Origin: Alphaproteobacteria bacterium
GTDB lineage: Bacteria; Pseudomonadota; Alphaproteobacteria; Micavibrionales; Micavibrionaceae
NCBI GenBank assembly: GCA_002401695.1
Contig: NVTV01000001.1
Coordinates: 234,501-298,500 of the forward strand
Direction: 5' to 3'
Length of the DNA: 64,000 nt
Shown here: piece after piece, positions 19,309 to 27,667 of the stretch
Position numbering within the stretch: the stretch's first letter is position 1
Layout: every line of letters starts with the position of its first letter
Notes under the pieces: generated by a model
What the model saw: only the letters and a program-made list of their open reading frames with translations
Database searches by the model: none
What the model was told of the DNA's origin: nothing
Program-made: the position numbers and the translations under genes

Positions 19309-20028
19309 ATGGGAAAACAATCCAACCTCTTTTTTCTTGGCCTGTTCCTTGCCATCGGGCTTGCATCCTGCGGATATTTCATTGGTCAGACGATGTATAA
19401 TGCAAAAGTTGCACTCAACACCGCAGAGGCCAAAGGACTGGCCGAACGTCGCGTTCGCGCAGATCGTGCAAATTGGGTTATTCGCTTCACTGTTGTAGAC
19501 AAAAAGAAATCCGCGATTCCGCGCCTATACAAAGAAGCAGAAGCACATCAAAGCACCATTATTGCCATGCTCAAGGAATACGGCTTTGAAGATAGTGAAA
19601 TGAATATTGGCGTGATTGACTATTACAATCACAAATTTCGGGACAATAACCAAGTATTAGTAGAGCAAAGCCACCAGCTAACGGGCTCTATCCATATTGA
19701 AACGAACAAAATAGAGAAAATATCGGCGGCACGTGCGGCGGTTGGGAAACTAATCACCAAAGGCATCAACATCCAGAACGAAGCCCCGCAATATCGCTTC
19801 ACCAAGCTAAACGAGATAAAGCCTGCGATGCTGAAAGAGGCAACAAAGAACGCCCGCCTTGCCGCAAATGAGTTTGCGCAGAATGCAGGCGTTACCGTTG
19901 GTGGCATCAGAAATGCCCATCAGGGCAGCTTCTACGTACGTGACGCAGGCCAAGATTATGGTGATACGGCGAAAATAGATAAAGATGTGCGCGTGGTGAC
20001 GACCATCACATTCTATTTAACGGATTAA
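19309..20028 (+). CDS. SIMPL domain (DUF541) protein
   Basis: A 239-aa exported protein with an N-terminal hydrophobic segment (about residues 7-30) and a SIMPL/DUF541 domain over the rest (about 40-238). The typical beginning AKGLAERRVRADRANWVI and the segment RAAVGKLITKGI are visible. The sequence LASC at about residue 19-22 could be a lipobox, but the hydrophobic run continues past it, so a plain membrane anchor is equally likely. SIMPL proteins are periplasmic and of loosely defined function (stress and oxidative resistance in several bacteria). It follows greA by 17 bases and may be co-transcribed. Confidence 0.85.
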   Translation: MGKQSNLFFLGLFLAIGLASCGYFIGQTMYNAKVALNTAEAKGLAERRVRADRANWVIRFTVVDKKKSAIPRLYKEAEAHQSTIIAMLKEYGFEDSEMNIGVIDYYNHKFRDNNQVLVEQSHQLTGSIHIETNKIEKISAARAAVGKLITKGINIQNEAPQYRFTKLNEIKPAMLKEATKNARLAANEFAQNAGVTVGGIRNAHQGSFYVRDAGQDYGDTAKIDKDVRVVTTITFYLTD

Positions 20029-20040
20029 GTACCTCCCTGC

Positions 20041-20289
20041 CTAAACAAGTGTACTTAAACGTTCAATATCCGGTGACAATGTTGCTGATTGATCTTTCGA
20101 AAGCTGATCAGAAGCCTGTTTTGCTGTGGCTTCGACTTGGGCAAGGAGTGCCTCTTCCGAAATTTTAACTTCATCTGTGGCGCGTACTTCGGCAACCTCT
20201 TCAGACTTTTGATTTTCTTCTGATTTCTGCGTTCTATCAACCGATGAAACGCGCGATATTTGACCGGATGAACCGACTGAATCAACCAT
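20041..20289 (-). CDS. Small protein with FlgM-like pattern, unknown function
   Basis: An 82-aa hydrophilic protein, mostly Ser, Glu, Gln and Lys in the first half (likely disordered), with DEVKISEEALLAQVEATAKQ in the second half and SPDIERLSTLV at the end. The DxVxISxxA pattern recalls anti-sigma factor FlgM and small flagellar-associated proteins of alphaproteobacteria, but the match is short and weak. AGGAG lies 9 bases before the ATG, which supports expression. The end converges on the SIMPL gene with a 12-base gap. Confidence 0.65.
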   Translation of the reverse strand: MVDSVGSSGQISRVSSVDRTQKSEENQKSEEVAEVRATDEVKISEEALLAQVEATAKQASDQLSKDQSATLSPDIERLSTLV

Positions 20290-20361
20290 AATTTATACTC
20301 CTGATACCCTAAACTTATATACTACCCTGCTGTATTCTATCCATAATACATAAATCTAAGG

Positions 20362-21171
20362 TTAATGACAGCATTTTACTTTCCAGAATATACGTAGAAT
20401 TTTGAAGGCTGGTGGTTGCTGTAACTTTGGCGACATCACCATGTAACCATTAGAGACAATTTGCCGGAAATATATGTCGCTAATGGCGATGAAAGCCTTA
20501 AGCATTGTATTTCCTTGTGATTTAACATCAATAAAACGACTTTCCGTCACGTCCTGAACCAGAGAAACCACGCTACCCTGCCCCACCTCTTCAAATAGAG
20601 TGTCTTTCGTAACGTCATATTTTCTCATTAAGTCCTGAGGCAGTAAGATATGCCCCTGCCGTGCATTATGCGCCGTTGCCCGTAATATTCCGGCCAAGGT
20701 ATAATTAACCGCCACAGGACGCACGATGTCCTCACCCAACGTCTCACCACAAATTTGCGCTGCCAAGCACAATAAAGGCGTGGTGGTAAAATCCGCATAA
20801 TGGATAAGTCCCTCCATATTTTCAGGAGAAACGCCCTCCAAATCAAATTCTCGCGCATAAATCAACTTATCAAAATGTGCGCGCGGCAAGTTATGGCGCT
20901 CTATTGCCTCTGCCAATGGCTTTAAAACCTCATGCTCCGGCACAGCGTTACCATCGTAAACACCTGCAATCGCATCACGCCACCATTGCAACCTGATTAA
21001 ACCAAGCGTCGTATCACTCACCACATCACGGGTTTTTGCAATCTCGTAATTAAAGGCAAACAACGCCCACAAGTCTGCGCGTCTATCCGATGGCGCAAAC
21101 ATAGAGACCAAGTAACGATCCGCATCATGCGCACGCACCAAATCGCCACAGTAATTTTTCTGCATATCCAC
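20362..21171 (-). CDS. Phytoene/squalene synthase-like protein (NDUFAF6 type)
   Basis: A 269-aa member of the trans-isoprenyl diphosphate synthase superfamily. The first Asp-rich motif is present (RDVVSD, about residue 47-52), followed by LIRLQWWRDAI. The second Asp motif of true phytoene and squalene synthases is missing: where those have a D-rich ILRDxxED segment this one reads GILRATAHNARQGHILLP. The same loss is found in NDUFAF6, a mitochondrial complex I assembly factor. An NDUFAF3/Mth938 homologue lies nearby at 24157. A complex I assembly role is therefore a good guess, and carotenoid synthesis unlikely. Confidence 0.85.
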   Translation of the reverse strand: MDMQKNYCGDLVRAHDADRYLVSMFAPSDRRADLWALFAFNYEIAKTRDVVSDTTLGLIRLQWWRDAIAGVYDGNAVPEHEVLKPLAEAIERHNLPRAHFDKLIYAREFDLEGVSPENMEGLIHYADFTTTPLLCLAAQICGETLGEDIVRPVAVNYTLAGILRATAHNARQGHILLPQDLMRKYDVTKDTLFEEVGQGSVVSLVQDVTESRFIDVKSQGNTMLKAFIAISDIYFRQIVSNGYMVMSPKLQQPPAFKILRIFWKVKCCH

Positions 21172-21265
21172 GTATATAGCTCTTCCAGAATTTGAACAAA
21201 GTCTCTATTATCATTTTTTTATCTCTATGAACAGTACACAGAACATAATCGCACAGGAGACAACA

Positions 21266-21883
21266 ATGACATTTGAACTTCCCGAACTTCCCTACGCCTA
21301 CGACGCGCTTGGCCCTTACATGTCCGCCGAGACGTTAGAATTCCACCATGACAAGCACCACAATGCCTATGTTGTGAATGGTAATAAAATTCTGGAAGGC
21401 CTGCCAAATATGGGCAAGACACTGGAAGAAGTCGTCTTGAACGCGCATAAGCAAGGCGAAGCAGGCTTGTTTAACAATGCAGGACAACATTGGAACCACA
21501 AATTATTCTGGGAATGGATGAAGCCAAATGGCGGCGGCGATCGCCCCGGCAACCTTGAGACCGCAATCACAGACAGCTTCGGCTCGTTCGATGAATTTCG
21601 CGGACAGTTTATTCAAGCAGGCCTAACACAATTCGGCTCCGGCTGGTGTTGGTTGGTTTTGAATGCTGACGGTAAATTGGAAGTTACAAAAACGCCCAAT
21701 GGTGAAAACCCGCTGATTAACGGACAAACAGCCATACTGGGTTGTGACGTGTGGGAGCATAGCTACTACATCGATTACCGCAATGCGCGTCCGAAATATA
21801 TGGAAGCCTTCGTTGATAACCTAGTTAACTGGGAATTCGTGACCGAGCTGTTCGAGAAAGGCCCGATCAAAATCGCGGCATAG
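21266..21883 (+). CDS. sodB: Superoxide dismutase, Fe-type
   Basis: Converts superoxide to oxygen and hydrogen peroxide. The 205-aa protein has the Fe/Mn SOD metal ligands: His in LEFHHDKHHNAYV (about residue 27), His in GQHWNHKLFW (about 75), and Asp/His in CDVWEHSYYIDY (about 160-164). AGLTQFGSGWCWL and AGQHWNH favour the iron type. The frame runs back to 21227, but the ATG at 21266 has AGGAGA 7 bases upstream and gives the standard MTFELPELPYAYDAL opening. A terminator follows 30 bases after the stop. Confidence 0.96.
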   Translation: MTFELPELPYAYDALGPYMSAETLEFHHDKHHNAYVVNGNKILEGLPNMGKTLEEVVLNAHKQGEAGLFNNAGQHWNHKLFWEWMKPNGGGDRPGNLETAITDSFGSFDEFRGQFIQAGLTQFGSGWCWLVLNADGKLEVTKTPNGENPLINGQTAILGCDVWEHSYYIDYRNARPKYMEAFVDNLVNWEFVTELFEKGPIKIAA

Positions 21884-21909
21884 AATAAGAACAAATTACA
21901 ACAATAGAA

Positions 21910-21937
21910 AAAGGGAGCTATAAACGGCTCCCTTTTG
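21910..21937. terminator. Bidirectional terminator between sodB and the repeat protein
   Basis: AAAAGGGAGC and GGCTCCCTTTT flank a short loop between two convergent genes. A-run on the left and T-run on the right make it usable from both directions. Confidence 0.8.
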
Positions 21938-21961
21938 ATTATCTGGTTTATATTGAATAAC

Positions 21962-24058
21962 TTAGGCCTTCATACCTGTCAGGCTAACATCAGGCGATGC
22001 ATCATCTATCGCAAGATCCATACCATCAACGCCGGCAAGCTCTGCCTTAAATTCCTCTATTTGTGCATCCACGCTGTCGGCATTACTGGCAATATCACCA
22101 AAAGCCGCACTGTTCACATTAACAGCCACCACTTCACGTATAGAAGATCTTGCATCTTTAAAGGTCGCAGGATCCTTTGCATAGTCAGAAATAATTTCCG
22201 CATGCTTTGTTAGACCTTTATCATTCAAAAAATCAACAGCTTGTGCCGCTTGCTGTTGCAGCACCTCTGGACTAACAGCAAAATTATTCAAATATCTAAG
22301 CACCTGACCAACATCACGGTTAATCTGCGACATTGATGCATTGCTTTGAAGGTCTCTATCAATTTGATTAAGAAGAGTATCCAGCGGAGAAGATCCTCTT
22401 CCCTCATTTATCTCTGATTGAGCCTTTATTAAGCCATCCCGTAATTCAGAAGGTATTTTGTCGGAAGGAAGGCCAAGAGCATCAAGTTTAGCACGCAATT
22501 CACTGGCAAACTGTTCAGGCGTGACAGAAACGTCAGGCTCTTCTTCATTTGCCGCGGCTTCCCATGCTCGGTTTGCGTCCTGATCCGCAGGCGATAGCGT
22601 CGGCGCACTTAAAGCCGCAACCTCGCGCAGCGCAGTGCGAACATCCCTGTACGTTGAGGGGTCATCCGCATAACCGGAGAGTAGCGCCGCGTGCTTTGTT
22701 AATCCTTGAGCATTCAGATAATCAATCGCGCTGCTTGCCTCCGATTTAAACAAATTCTTATCACCAGATATACTATCAAGATATCTATGAACCTGACCGA
22801 CATCGCGGTTCACTTGAGAAATTCGTTCGCCATTTTCAACATCTCCACCCACAACATCAAGCAAAGATTGTAATTTAGAGCTGGCCTCTGCACCACTTGA
22901 TACAGGCACCGCCGCTGGTGGTGTTGCCACTGGCGCTGCAGGATTACGTTGCTGGACTTGATCTAAATATGTTTTAGGGTCAGTTCCTGCATTCTGCTCC
23001 TCTGCAAGAGCATAAGATGCGATGATATCACGATGTTCCGGAAACAAAATAATCAGAGAATCCACATTATCCATCGCCGCAGAGTCTCCCGTCAAAGTTC
23101 CCTTTGCCAAATTACCTGCAATATCATCAAAACCTCTGGTTAACATCGGAATTTCATTCGCTCTAAAGGCACTGTTTGGATCCGCCTGCCCAGAGCCAGA
23201 ATTAATAATGCCTTGCATCTTACTTCCATAGCCAAGATCAACAGGCGCTGGCGCGGTGGCTGGCGCCGCGGGTGCTGCATCTTGTGGAGCAATCAATCTT
23301 GTCTCCAAACTAAGGTTAGAAGTACTAGACAACACGCTCGCATTATCAATTTCGATGGATGGTGCAACCGCCCCACCTTGCGTAACCAGCAAGCGACTGA
23401 TACTCGCACCGACATCGTTAATCAAAATGCCTGTAGTCGACCTCTTATTGGATTCCTCCGCCGCCTCACTATCGATATGAGAGATTAGTTGATAACCTTC
23501 CAACTGCTGCTTCAAATCATCCGCAGAAACATTACCATCTGCAATAACGTTGTTAGGCACGGTCGCGGTATCATATTTAGCAGCGGCATTATTTTCAGGT
23601 TCCGTAGAACGCGAACGTCTTGCACTTCTTGATGATATGGCAGTTTCCTGCGCAACCTGCGCCGCACTGACAATTTCACCTGTCTCAACATTAAAAATAA
23701 CATTCGTTACACTATCTGCCGCCACTTCACGATTATCCAAATCAGGGTTCACATAAACTGATTCTCCGGTATTCATCTTTCCTGATGGGCCGCCGGGTAT
23801 CTGTGCATAAATTTCATTCACTTGATTCTCGGTTAAAAGAGTAACTTTCGAGAACGGCGCGCCCGCCTCATCACGTGACATCCACGCGGAATAATATGTA
23901 TCATCAACCTTCACAATCAGAGGGTTTCCATCCTCTCCCTTCATGGAGTGGTAAAGAAAGTCAGCAGGATACGTACCCACAACATCTTCACGTTGTTCCG
24001 ATAATAATTTTTGAATATCTTGTGTAAGACCTTCAGTACTACTGGAAGAATCAGCCAT
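21962..24058 (-). CDS. Large protein with three ~90-aa repeats, unknown function
   Basis: A 698-aa protein with no signal peptide, no membrane segment and no Cys in the parts read. Residues 25-130 look like a folded domain (YHSMKGEDGNPLIVKVDDTY, an intermolecular-type beta pattern). Residues 130-275 are Ala/Ser/Pro-rich. Then come three helical repeats: about 278-370 (diverged), 393-483 and 557-646. The last two share QxNRDVGQVxRYL, AxDxLNxxGLTKHA and SxYAxDPxTxxDxRxxxREV. The third ends in an acidic tail. I do not recognise a family. It interrupts the usual Mth938–phytoene-synthase-like neighbourhood and converges on sodB. Confidence 0.85.
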   Translation of the reverse strand: MADSSSSTEGLTQDIQKLLSEQREDVVGTYPADFLYHSMKGEDGNPLIVKVDDTYYSAWMSRDEAGAPFSKVTLLTENQVNEIYAQIPGGPSGKMNTGESVYVNPDLDNREVAADSVTNVIFNVETGEIVSAAQVAQETAISSRSARRSRSTEPENNAAAKYDTATVPNNVIADGNVSADDLKQQLEGYQLISHIDSEAAEESNKRSTTGILINDVGASISRLLVTQGGAVAPSIEIDNASVLSSTSNLSLETRLIAPQDAAPAAPATAPAPVDLGYGSKMQGIINSGSGQADPNSAFRANEIPMLTRGFDDIAGNLAKGTLTGDSAAMDNVDSLIILFPEHRDIIASYALAEEQNAGTDPKTYLDQVQQRNPAAPVATPPAAVPVSSGAEASSKLQSLLDVVGGDVENGERISQVNRDVGQVHRYLDSISGDKNLFKSEASSAIDYLNAQGLTKHAALLSGYADDPSTYRDVRTALREVAALSAPTLSPADQDANRAWEAAANEEEPDVSVTPEQFASELRAKLDALGLPSDKIPSELRDGLIKAQSEINEGRGSSPLDTLLNQIDRDLQSNASMSQINRDVGQVLRYLNNFAVSPEVLQQQAAQAVDFLNDKGLTKHAEIISDYAKDPATFKDARSSIREVVAVNVNSAAFGDIASNADSVDAQIEEFKAELAGVDGMDLAIDDASPDVSLTGMKA
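22121..22390 (-). repeat. Protein repeat C in the 698-aa gene
   Basis: Encodes residues 557-646. Key shared positions: SQINRDVGQVLRYL, AVDFLNDKGLTKHA, SDYAKDPATFKDARSSIREV. Confidence 0.85.
22610..22882 (-). repeat. Protein repeat B in the 698-aa gene
   Basis: Encodes residues 393-483. Key shared positions: SQVNRDVGQVHRYL, AIDYLNAQGLTKHA, SGYADDPSTYRDVRTALREV. Confidence 0.85.
22949..23227 (-). repeat. Diverged protein repeat A in the 698-aa gene
   Basis: Encodes residues 278-370. Shares GSKMQGIIN with SSKLQSLLD and HRDIIASYA...DPKTYLDQV with HAALLSGYADDPSTYRDV, but has a five-residue insertion and has lost the NRDVGQV core. Confidence 0.55.
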
Positions 24059-24065
24059 AATAACA

Positions 24066-24097
24066 ACCCTATATTTTTATATTTATTTTTATAGGGT
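24066..24097. promoter_or_regulatory. Perfect 8-base inverted repeat upstream of the 698-aa gene
   Basis: ACCCTATA (24066-24073) and TATAGGGT (24090-24097), separated by 16 T/A bases. It ends 8 bases from the start codon of the repeat protein and follows the Mth938 gene by about 60 bases. It may be an operator or a leader hairpin; there is no T run on the minus strand that would make it a standard terminator. Confidence 0.4.
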
Positions 24098-24156
24098 GAA
24101 TTGTACAATAAACAGAGCATAAAAAGCAAGGAAAACGCATTTATGTGCCTCAACCA

Positions 24157-24540
24157 TCACGCAGTAAGCAACGCACACACCACACGTCGCCCTTCAGCCA
24201 TCAAAACATTATAGGTTCTGCACGCTGCGCCTGTATCCATAACATCAACTGATATACCTGATTTTTTAAGCTCTGCCCTTAAGGCGGGTAGAATAAAAGT
24301 CATGGTTTTCCCACATCCTAAAAGAACAACATCTATATGCTCGCTGCGCTCTATCAATGATGAAAAATGCTGAAGGTTTAAATCTGCAATATCGGTGATA
24401 TCACCAATATCCCAAGGCGCGGCTTCATCAACGCTTACAAGCAGTGCATGATCGTAACGCACCCCGCTAACCTTAAACACACCATTGGCGTAGGATTGAA
24501 TAACCTGACTCCCTTTGCGGATAAGGGGCGTAACATCCAT
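24157..24540 (-). CDS. Mth938-like (DUF498/NDUFAF3-type) protein
   Basis: A 127-aa single-domain protein of the Mth938 fold. Typical features: FKVSGVRYDHALLV, VVLLGCGKTM in the centre and VDVMDTGAACRTYNVLMAEG near the C-terminus. The human homologue NDUFAF3 takes part in complex I assembly; in alphaproteobacteria this gene regularly follows secF, and here it starts 3 bases after it. With the NDUFAF6-like gene at 20362 it suggests a complex I assembly module tied to the Sec operon. That role is inference by homology. Confidence 0.9.
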   Translation of the reverse strand: MDVTPLIRKGSQVIQSYANGVFKVSGVRYDHALLVSVDEAAPWDIGDITDIADLNLQHFSSLIERSEHIDVVLLGCGKTMTFILPALRAELKKSGISVDVMDTGAACRTYNVLMAEGRRVVCALLTA

Positions 24541-24543
24541 CGC

Positions 24544-25527
24544 TTAGATCACTTCCGGTGCGCCTGCTTCGGCGGCTTTATCAGATGGCGGCGCGCCACG
24601 ACGAACATTCATCAACAACAAAACAGGTGACGCCACAAAAACAGAGGAATACGTACCAATGATAATCCCGAAGATCAACGCATAGACAAACCCACGAATA
24701 ACCTCTCCGCCAAAGGTATAGAGGGCAACCAAAGCAAGCAGCGTGGTCAGCGATGTCATCAATGTCCGCGATAAAGTTTGATTAACCGAGATGTTAAACA
24801 GCTCCAGCAATGGCTTTTTCTTATATTTACGCAAATTCTCGCGCACGCGGTCAAACACAACCACCGTGTCATTAATCGAATATCCCGCAATCATCAAAAG
24901 TGCGGCAACAGTAGAGAGATTAAATTCCATCTGCATCAATGCAAACAAGCCAATTGTCGCTATCGCATCATGCCCAAGGGCGATAATCGCCGCAACCCCG
25001 AACTGCCACTCGAAACGAAACCAGATATAGGTCAAAATACCAAGCAACGAGAAAATAATCGCGTAGAGCCCTTTTATTTTAAGCTCCTCACCGACTTGCG
25101 GGCCAACATATTCTATACGCCTATAATCGACTGTTTGCCCTTCAAACGCCTCGTCCAGAGTTTCACGGACAAGCTCAATCGCGACCTCATTTGGCTCCTC
25201 ATCCCCCTTTTGCCAGTCAGCAGATTTTTTCTGCGCCGGAAGACGAATAAGAAGATCATCAATCTGACCAAATTCCTGAATAGAGATCGAGCCCAAATCA
25301 AGATCATTCAAAATTGTGCGGAGAGCCTCAATATTCGGTATAACAGGGGTGCGGATTTCAATCACCGTACCACCCGTGAAATCAATGCCCAAATTAAGAC
25401 CTCTTTGAACCGTAACACCAATAGAGCCAAGAACCAAAATAATCGAAAAGGCAAAAGCAAACATACGCATGCCGATGAAATTTACATTACAATCTTGAGG
25501 TACAAATCTTATTCCGCGCATATTCAT
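24544..25527 (-). CDS. secF: Protein translocase subunit SecF
   Basis: With SecD it uses the proton gradient to pull proteins through SecYEG on the periplasmic side. The 327-aa protein has six membrane segments, with the family signatures GLNLGIDFTGGTVIEIR after the first one, YVGPQVGEELKIKG before the second and GYSINDTVVVFDRVRENL in the fourth/fifth. GTYSSVFVASP marks the last segment. It lies 12 bases after secD and is followed at 3 bases by the Mth938 gene, so it is part of the yajC–secD–secF operon. Confidence 0.97.
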   Translation of the reverse strand: MNMRGIRFVPQDCNVNFIGMRMFAFAFSIILVLGSIGVTVQRGLNLGIDFTGGTVIEIRTPVIPNIEALRTILNDLDLGSISIQEFGQIDDLLIRLPAQKKSADWQKGDEEPNEVAIELVRETLDEAFEGQTVDYRRIEYVGPQVGEELKIKGLYAIIFSLLGILTYIWFRFEWQFGVAAIIALGHDAIATIGLFALMQMEFNLSTVAALLMIAGYSINDTVVVFDRVRENLRKYKKKPLLELFNISVNQTLSRTLMTSLTTLLALVALYTFGGEVIRGFVYALIFGIIIGTYSSVFVASPVLLLMNVRRGAPPSDKAAEAGAPEVI

Positions 25528-25539
25528 ATCAGTTACCCC

Positions 25540-27093
25540 TTAAATCGGTACAGTTTTGGGGTTGGTCTTTTTAATCCAAAGCACAACCAACAAACGCGTT
25601 ACAAAAATAGCCGAGAAAAACGATGTCAAAATCCCAACACCCAACGTAACAGAGAACCCTTTTATTGGCCCTGTTCCAAACGAGAACAAGATTATTGCGG
25701 CAATCAACGTTGTTAAATTCGAGTCAATGATCGTGGCCATCGCCCGTGAATACCCTGCATCGATGGAGGATAACGCCGAGCGACCCCCCGCAATTTCCTC
25801 GCGGATACGCTCAAAAATCAGGACATTCGCATCCACCGCCATACCAACCGTCAAAACGATACCCGCAATACCCGGCAATGTTAAGGTGGCCTGCAAGCTG
25901 GAAAGTATCGCAAGGATAAGCGCAATATTCACAACCAAAGCAACATTCGCCATCAAACCGAATAAACCATACCCGACAAACATGAAAACAAGCACAAAAG
26001 CCAAACCGATTAAGCTGGCCATTTTTCCTGCTGCTACGGAATCAGCCCCCAATGAAGGCCCGACAGAGCGTTCTTCCACCACTTTTAAGTCAGTCGGCAA
26101 TGCCCCTGCGCGTAATAACAAGGAAAGCTCGGCGGCTTCTTGAACATCAAAACCACCTGATATTTGCCCTTGCCCGCCGCAAATAGCTTCATTAATCACA
26201 GGCGCACTAATCACCTTATTATCAAGAACAATGGCAAAAGGCTTGCCCACGTTTTTACGGGTCACACTGCAAAACTTCCGTGCACCAGCGGCATTAAGGC
26301 GAAAACTAACAACCGCTTGACCATTTTGGTTAAAAGATGGCTGCGCATCATCCAACATATCCCCCGCGATAATCGCATGACGCTTTACATTAATTTTTCG
26401 CATCGGTGTATCGGCATAAGACAAGGAAACCTCACTTATCTTCCTTTTACCTTCACCGCCGACCAAATGAAAACCGAGTTTTGCCGTTTGCCCAACCAAA
26501 TCACGAAGCTGCTTAGAGTCCGCACCCGGAACCTGAATAACCACACGATTAAGCCCTTGACGCTGAATCACCGGCTCGGTTGTGCCCATCATATCAATGC
26601 GGCGGCGCACAACCTCAATCACTTGCGAAATCGTTTGGTCTTGCACCTGCGTAATATATGCTTCATCCATCAGTGCCGTAATCGTCGTGCCTAGCGTATC
26701 AATTGAAAGGATCAACCGTGGATCGGTGCGGCGGATCATTTTTTTGACCTCTTGCGCATCATCCGCGTTATCCAGAACAATACGCACACCGCGTTTAATC
26801 GTACTGACGCTTTGCTTTGCAATTTTTGCTTCTTTCAAAGATTTTTTAAAATCTTCGGCAAAGACCTCGGCGCGATCTTCAAAAACGGCATCAAGATCAA
26901 CCTCATACAACAAATGCGCGCCACCACGTAGATCAAGCCCAAGGTTCACCGTTTTCTTTGGCATCCAATCAGGCAAGGCTTCTTTCATCCATTGGTGCGT
27001 CTGCCCTCCGACAAAATTAGGAGAGCTATACGCAAAACCGTAAATACATACGGCTAAGATTAGAAAAATTTTCCAGCGGGCAATCTGTATCAT
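25540..27093 (-). CDS. secD: Protein translocase subunit SecD
   Basis: Partner of SecF in late steps of protein export. The 517-aa protein has an N-terminal membrane segment, the signature NLGLDLRGGAHLLYEVD (about residues 51-67), a periplasmic P1 domain with RIDMMGTTEPVIQRQG, and five C-terminal membrane segments with PGIAGIVLTVGMAVDANVLI and IFERIREE. Length is short but normal for alphaproteobacterial SecD. Lies 10 bases after yajC. Confidence 0.97.
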   Translation of the reverse strand: MIQIARWKIFLILAVCIYGFAYSSPNFVGGQTHQWMKEALPDWMPKKTVNLGLDLRGGAHLLYEVDLDAVFEDRAEVFAEDFKKSLKEAKIAKQSVSTIKRGVRIVLDNADDAQEVKKMIRRTDPRLILSIDTLGTTITALMDEAYITQVQDQTISQVIEVVRRRIDMMGTTEPVIQRQGLNRVVIQVPGADSKQLRDLVGQTAKLGFHLVGGEGKRKISEVSLSYADTPMRKINVKRHAIIAGDMLDDAQPSFNQNGQAVVSFRLNAAGARKFCSVTRKNVGKPFAIVLDNKVISAPVINEAICGGQGQISGGFDVQEAAELSLLLRAGALPTDLKVVEERSVGPSLGADSVAAGKMASLIGLAFVLVFMFVGYGLFGLMANVALVVNIALILAILSSLQATLTLPGIAGIVLTVGMAVDANVLIFERIREEIAGGRSALSSIDAGYSRAMATIIDSNLTTLIAAIILFSFGTGPIKGFSVTLGVGILTSFFSAIFVTRLLVVLWIKKTNPKTVPI

Positions 27094-27103
27094 GATAAAT
27101 TAA

Positions 27104-27547
27104 TTACGCTTTTTTAGTGTCTTTAGTCGTTTTTGTTTTTGACGCGGTTTTTGCTTCGGCCTTTTTCTTAGGCGCAGCCTTCTTTGTGTCACTCGCAACA
27201 GGCTTCAGCTCTGTCTTACCCTGTATCATAGAGCGCAGCGCCGTTACCTTTGTACCATTCCCAAGGTCTATCAAAACTTCCTTATCATCGATCAGCGTAT
27301 CAATCTTACCAACAAGACCACCGCCAGTTACAACGCGGTCACCTTTTTTAAGATCGGACAACATATCGCTGTGCTCCTTAAAGCGGCGTTGTTGTGGCAT
27401 GATAAGCAACACATAGAATAAGATAACCAACAAAACAATCGGCCCCATATTCCACAAGAAAGCCTCCATCGGTGTTGGCACATTCGCCAAATCGATCAAT
27501 TCTTCACTTGTTTCTGCTAACGCGGCATGTGCTTTGGAAATCAGCAT
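27104..27547 (-). CDS. yajC: Sec translocase accessory subunit YajC
   Basis: A 147-aa single-span membrane protein that joins the SecDF complex. It has one membrane segment (about residues 31-50, GPIVLLVILFYVLLIMPQQ) followed by RRFKEHSDMLSDLKKGDRVVTGGGLVGKI, cut here by family shape, and a beta domain. The C-terminal 30 residues are a Lys/Ala/Thr-rich tail (KKAAPKKKAEAKTASKTK), common in alphaproteobacteria and probably disordered. First gene of the yajC–secD–secF operon, 120 bases after the DUF3592 gene. Confidence 0.95.
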   Translation of the reverse strand: MLISKAHAALAETSEELIDLANVPTPMEAFLWNMGPIVLLVILFYVLLIMPQQRRFKEHSDMLSDLKKGDRVVTGGGLVGKIDTLIDDKEVLIDLGNGTKVTALRSMIQGKTELKPVASDTKKAAPKKKAEAKTASKTKTTKDTKKA

Positions 27548-27667
27548 AAAATGCTCCCTTATCCATTTAAAATCTATGTTAAGATCGCGAATATAAAGAC
27601 AATCACAACAAAGGCAAGCCTTGTTCGTATCCAGAGTTTAAATAATGCACTAGAAACAACCGAAATA

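Noticed and set aside
27600-27635. Hairpin AACAA(A)GGC/GCCTTGTT between the DUF3592 gene and yajC as a terminator
   Set aside because: Loop too small, one bulge, and no T run on the minus strand.
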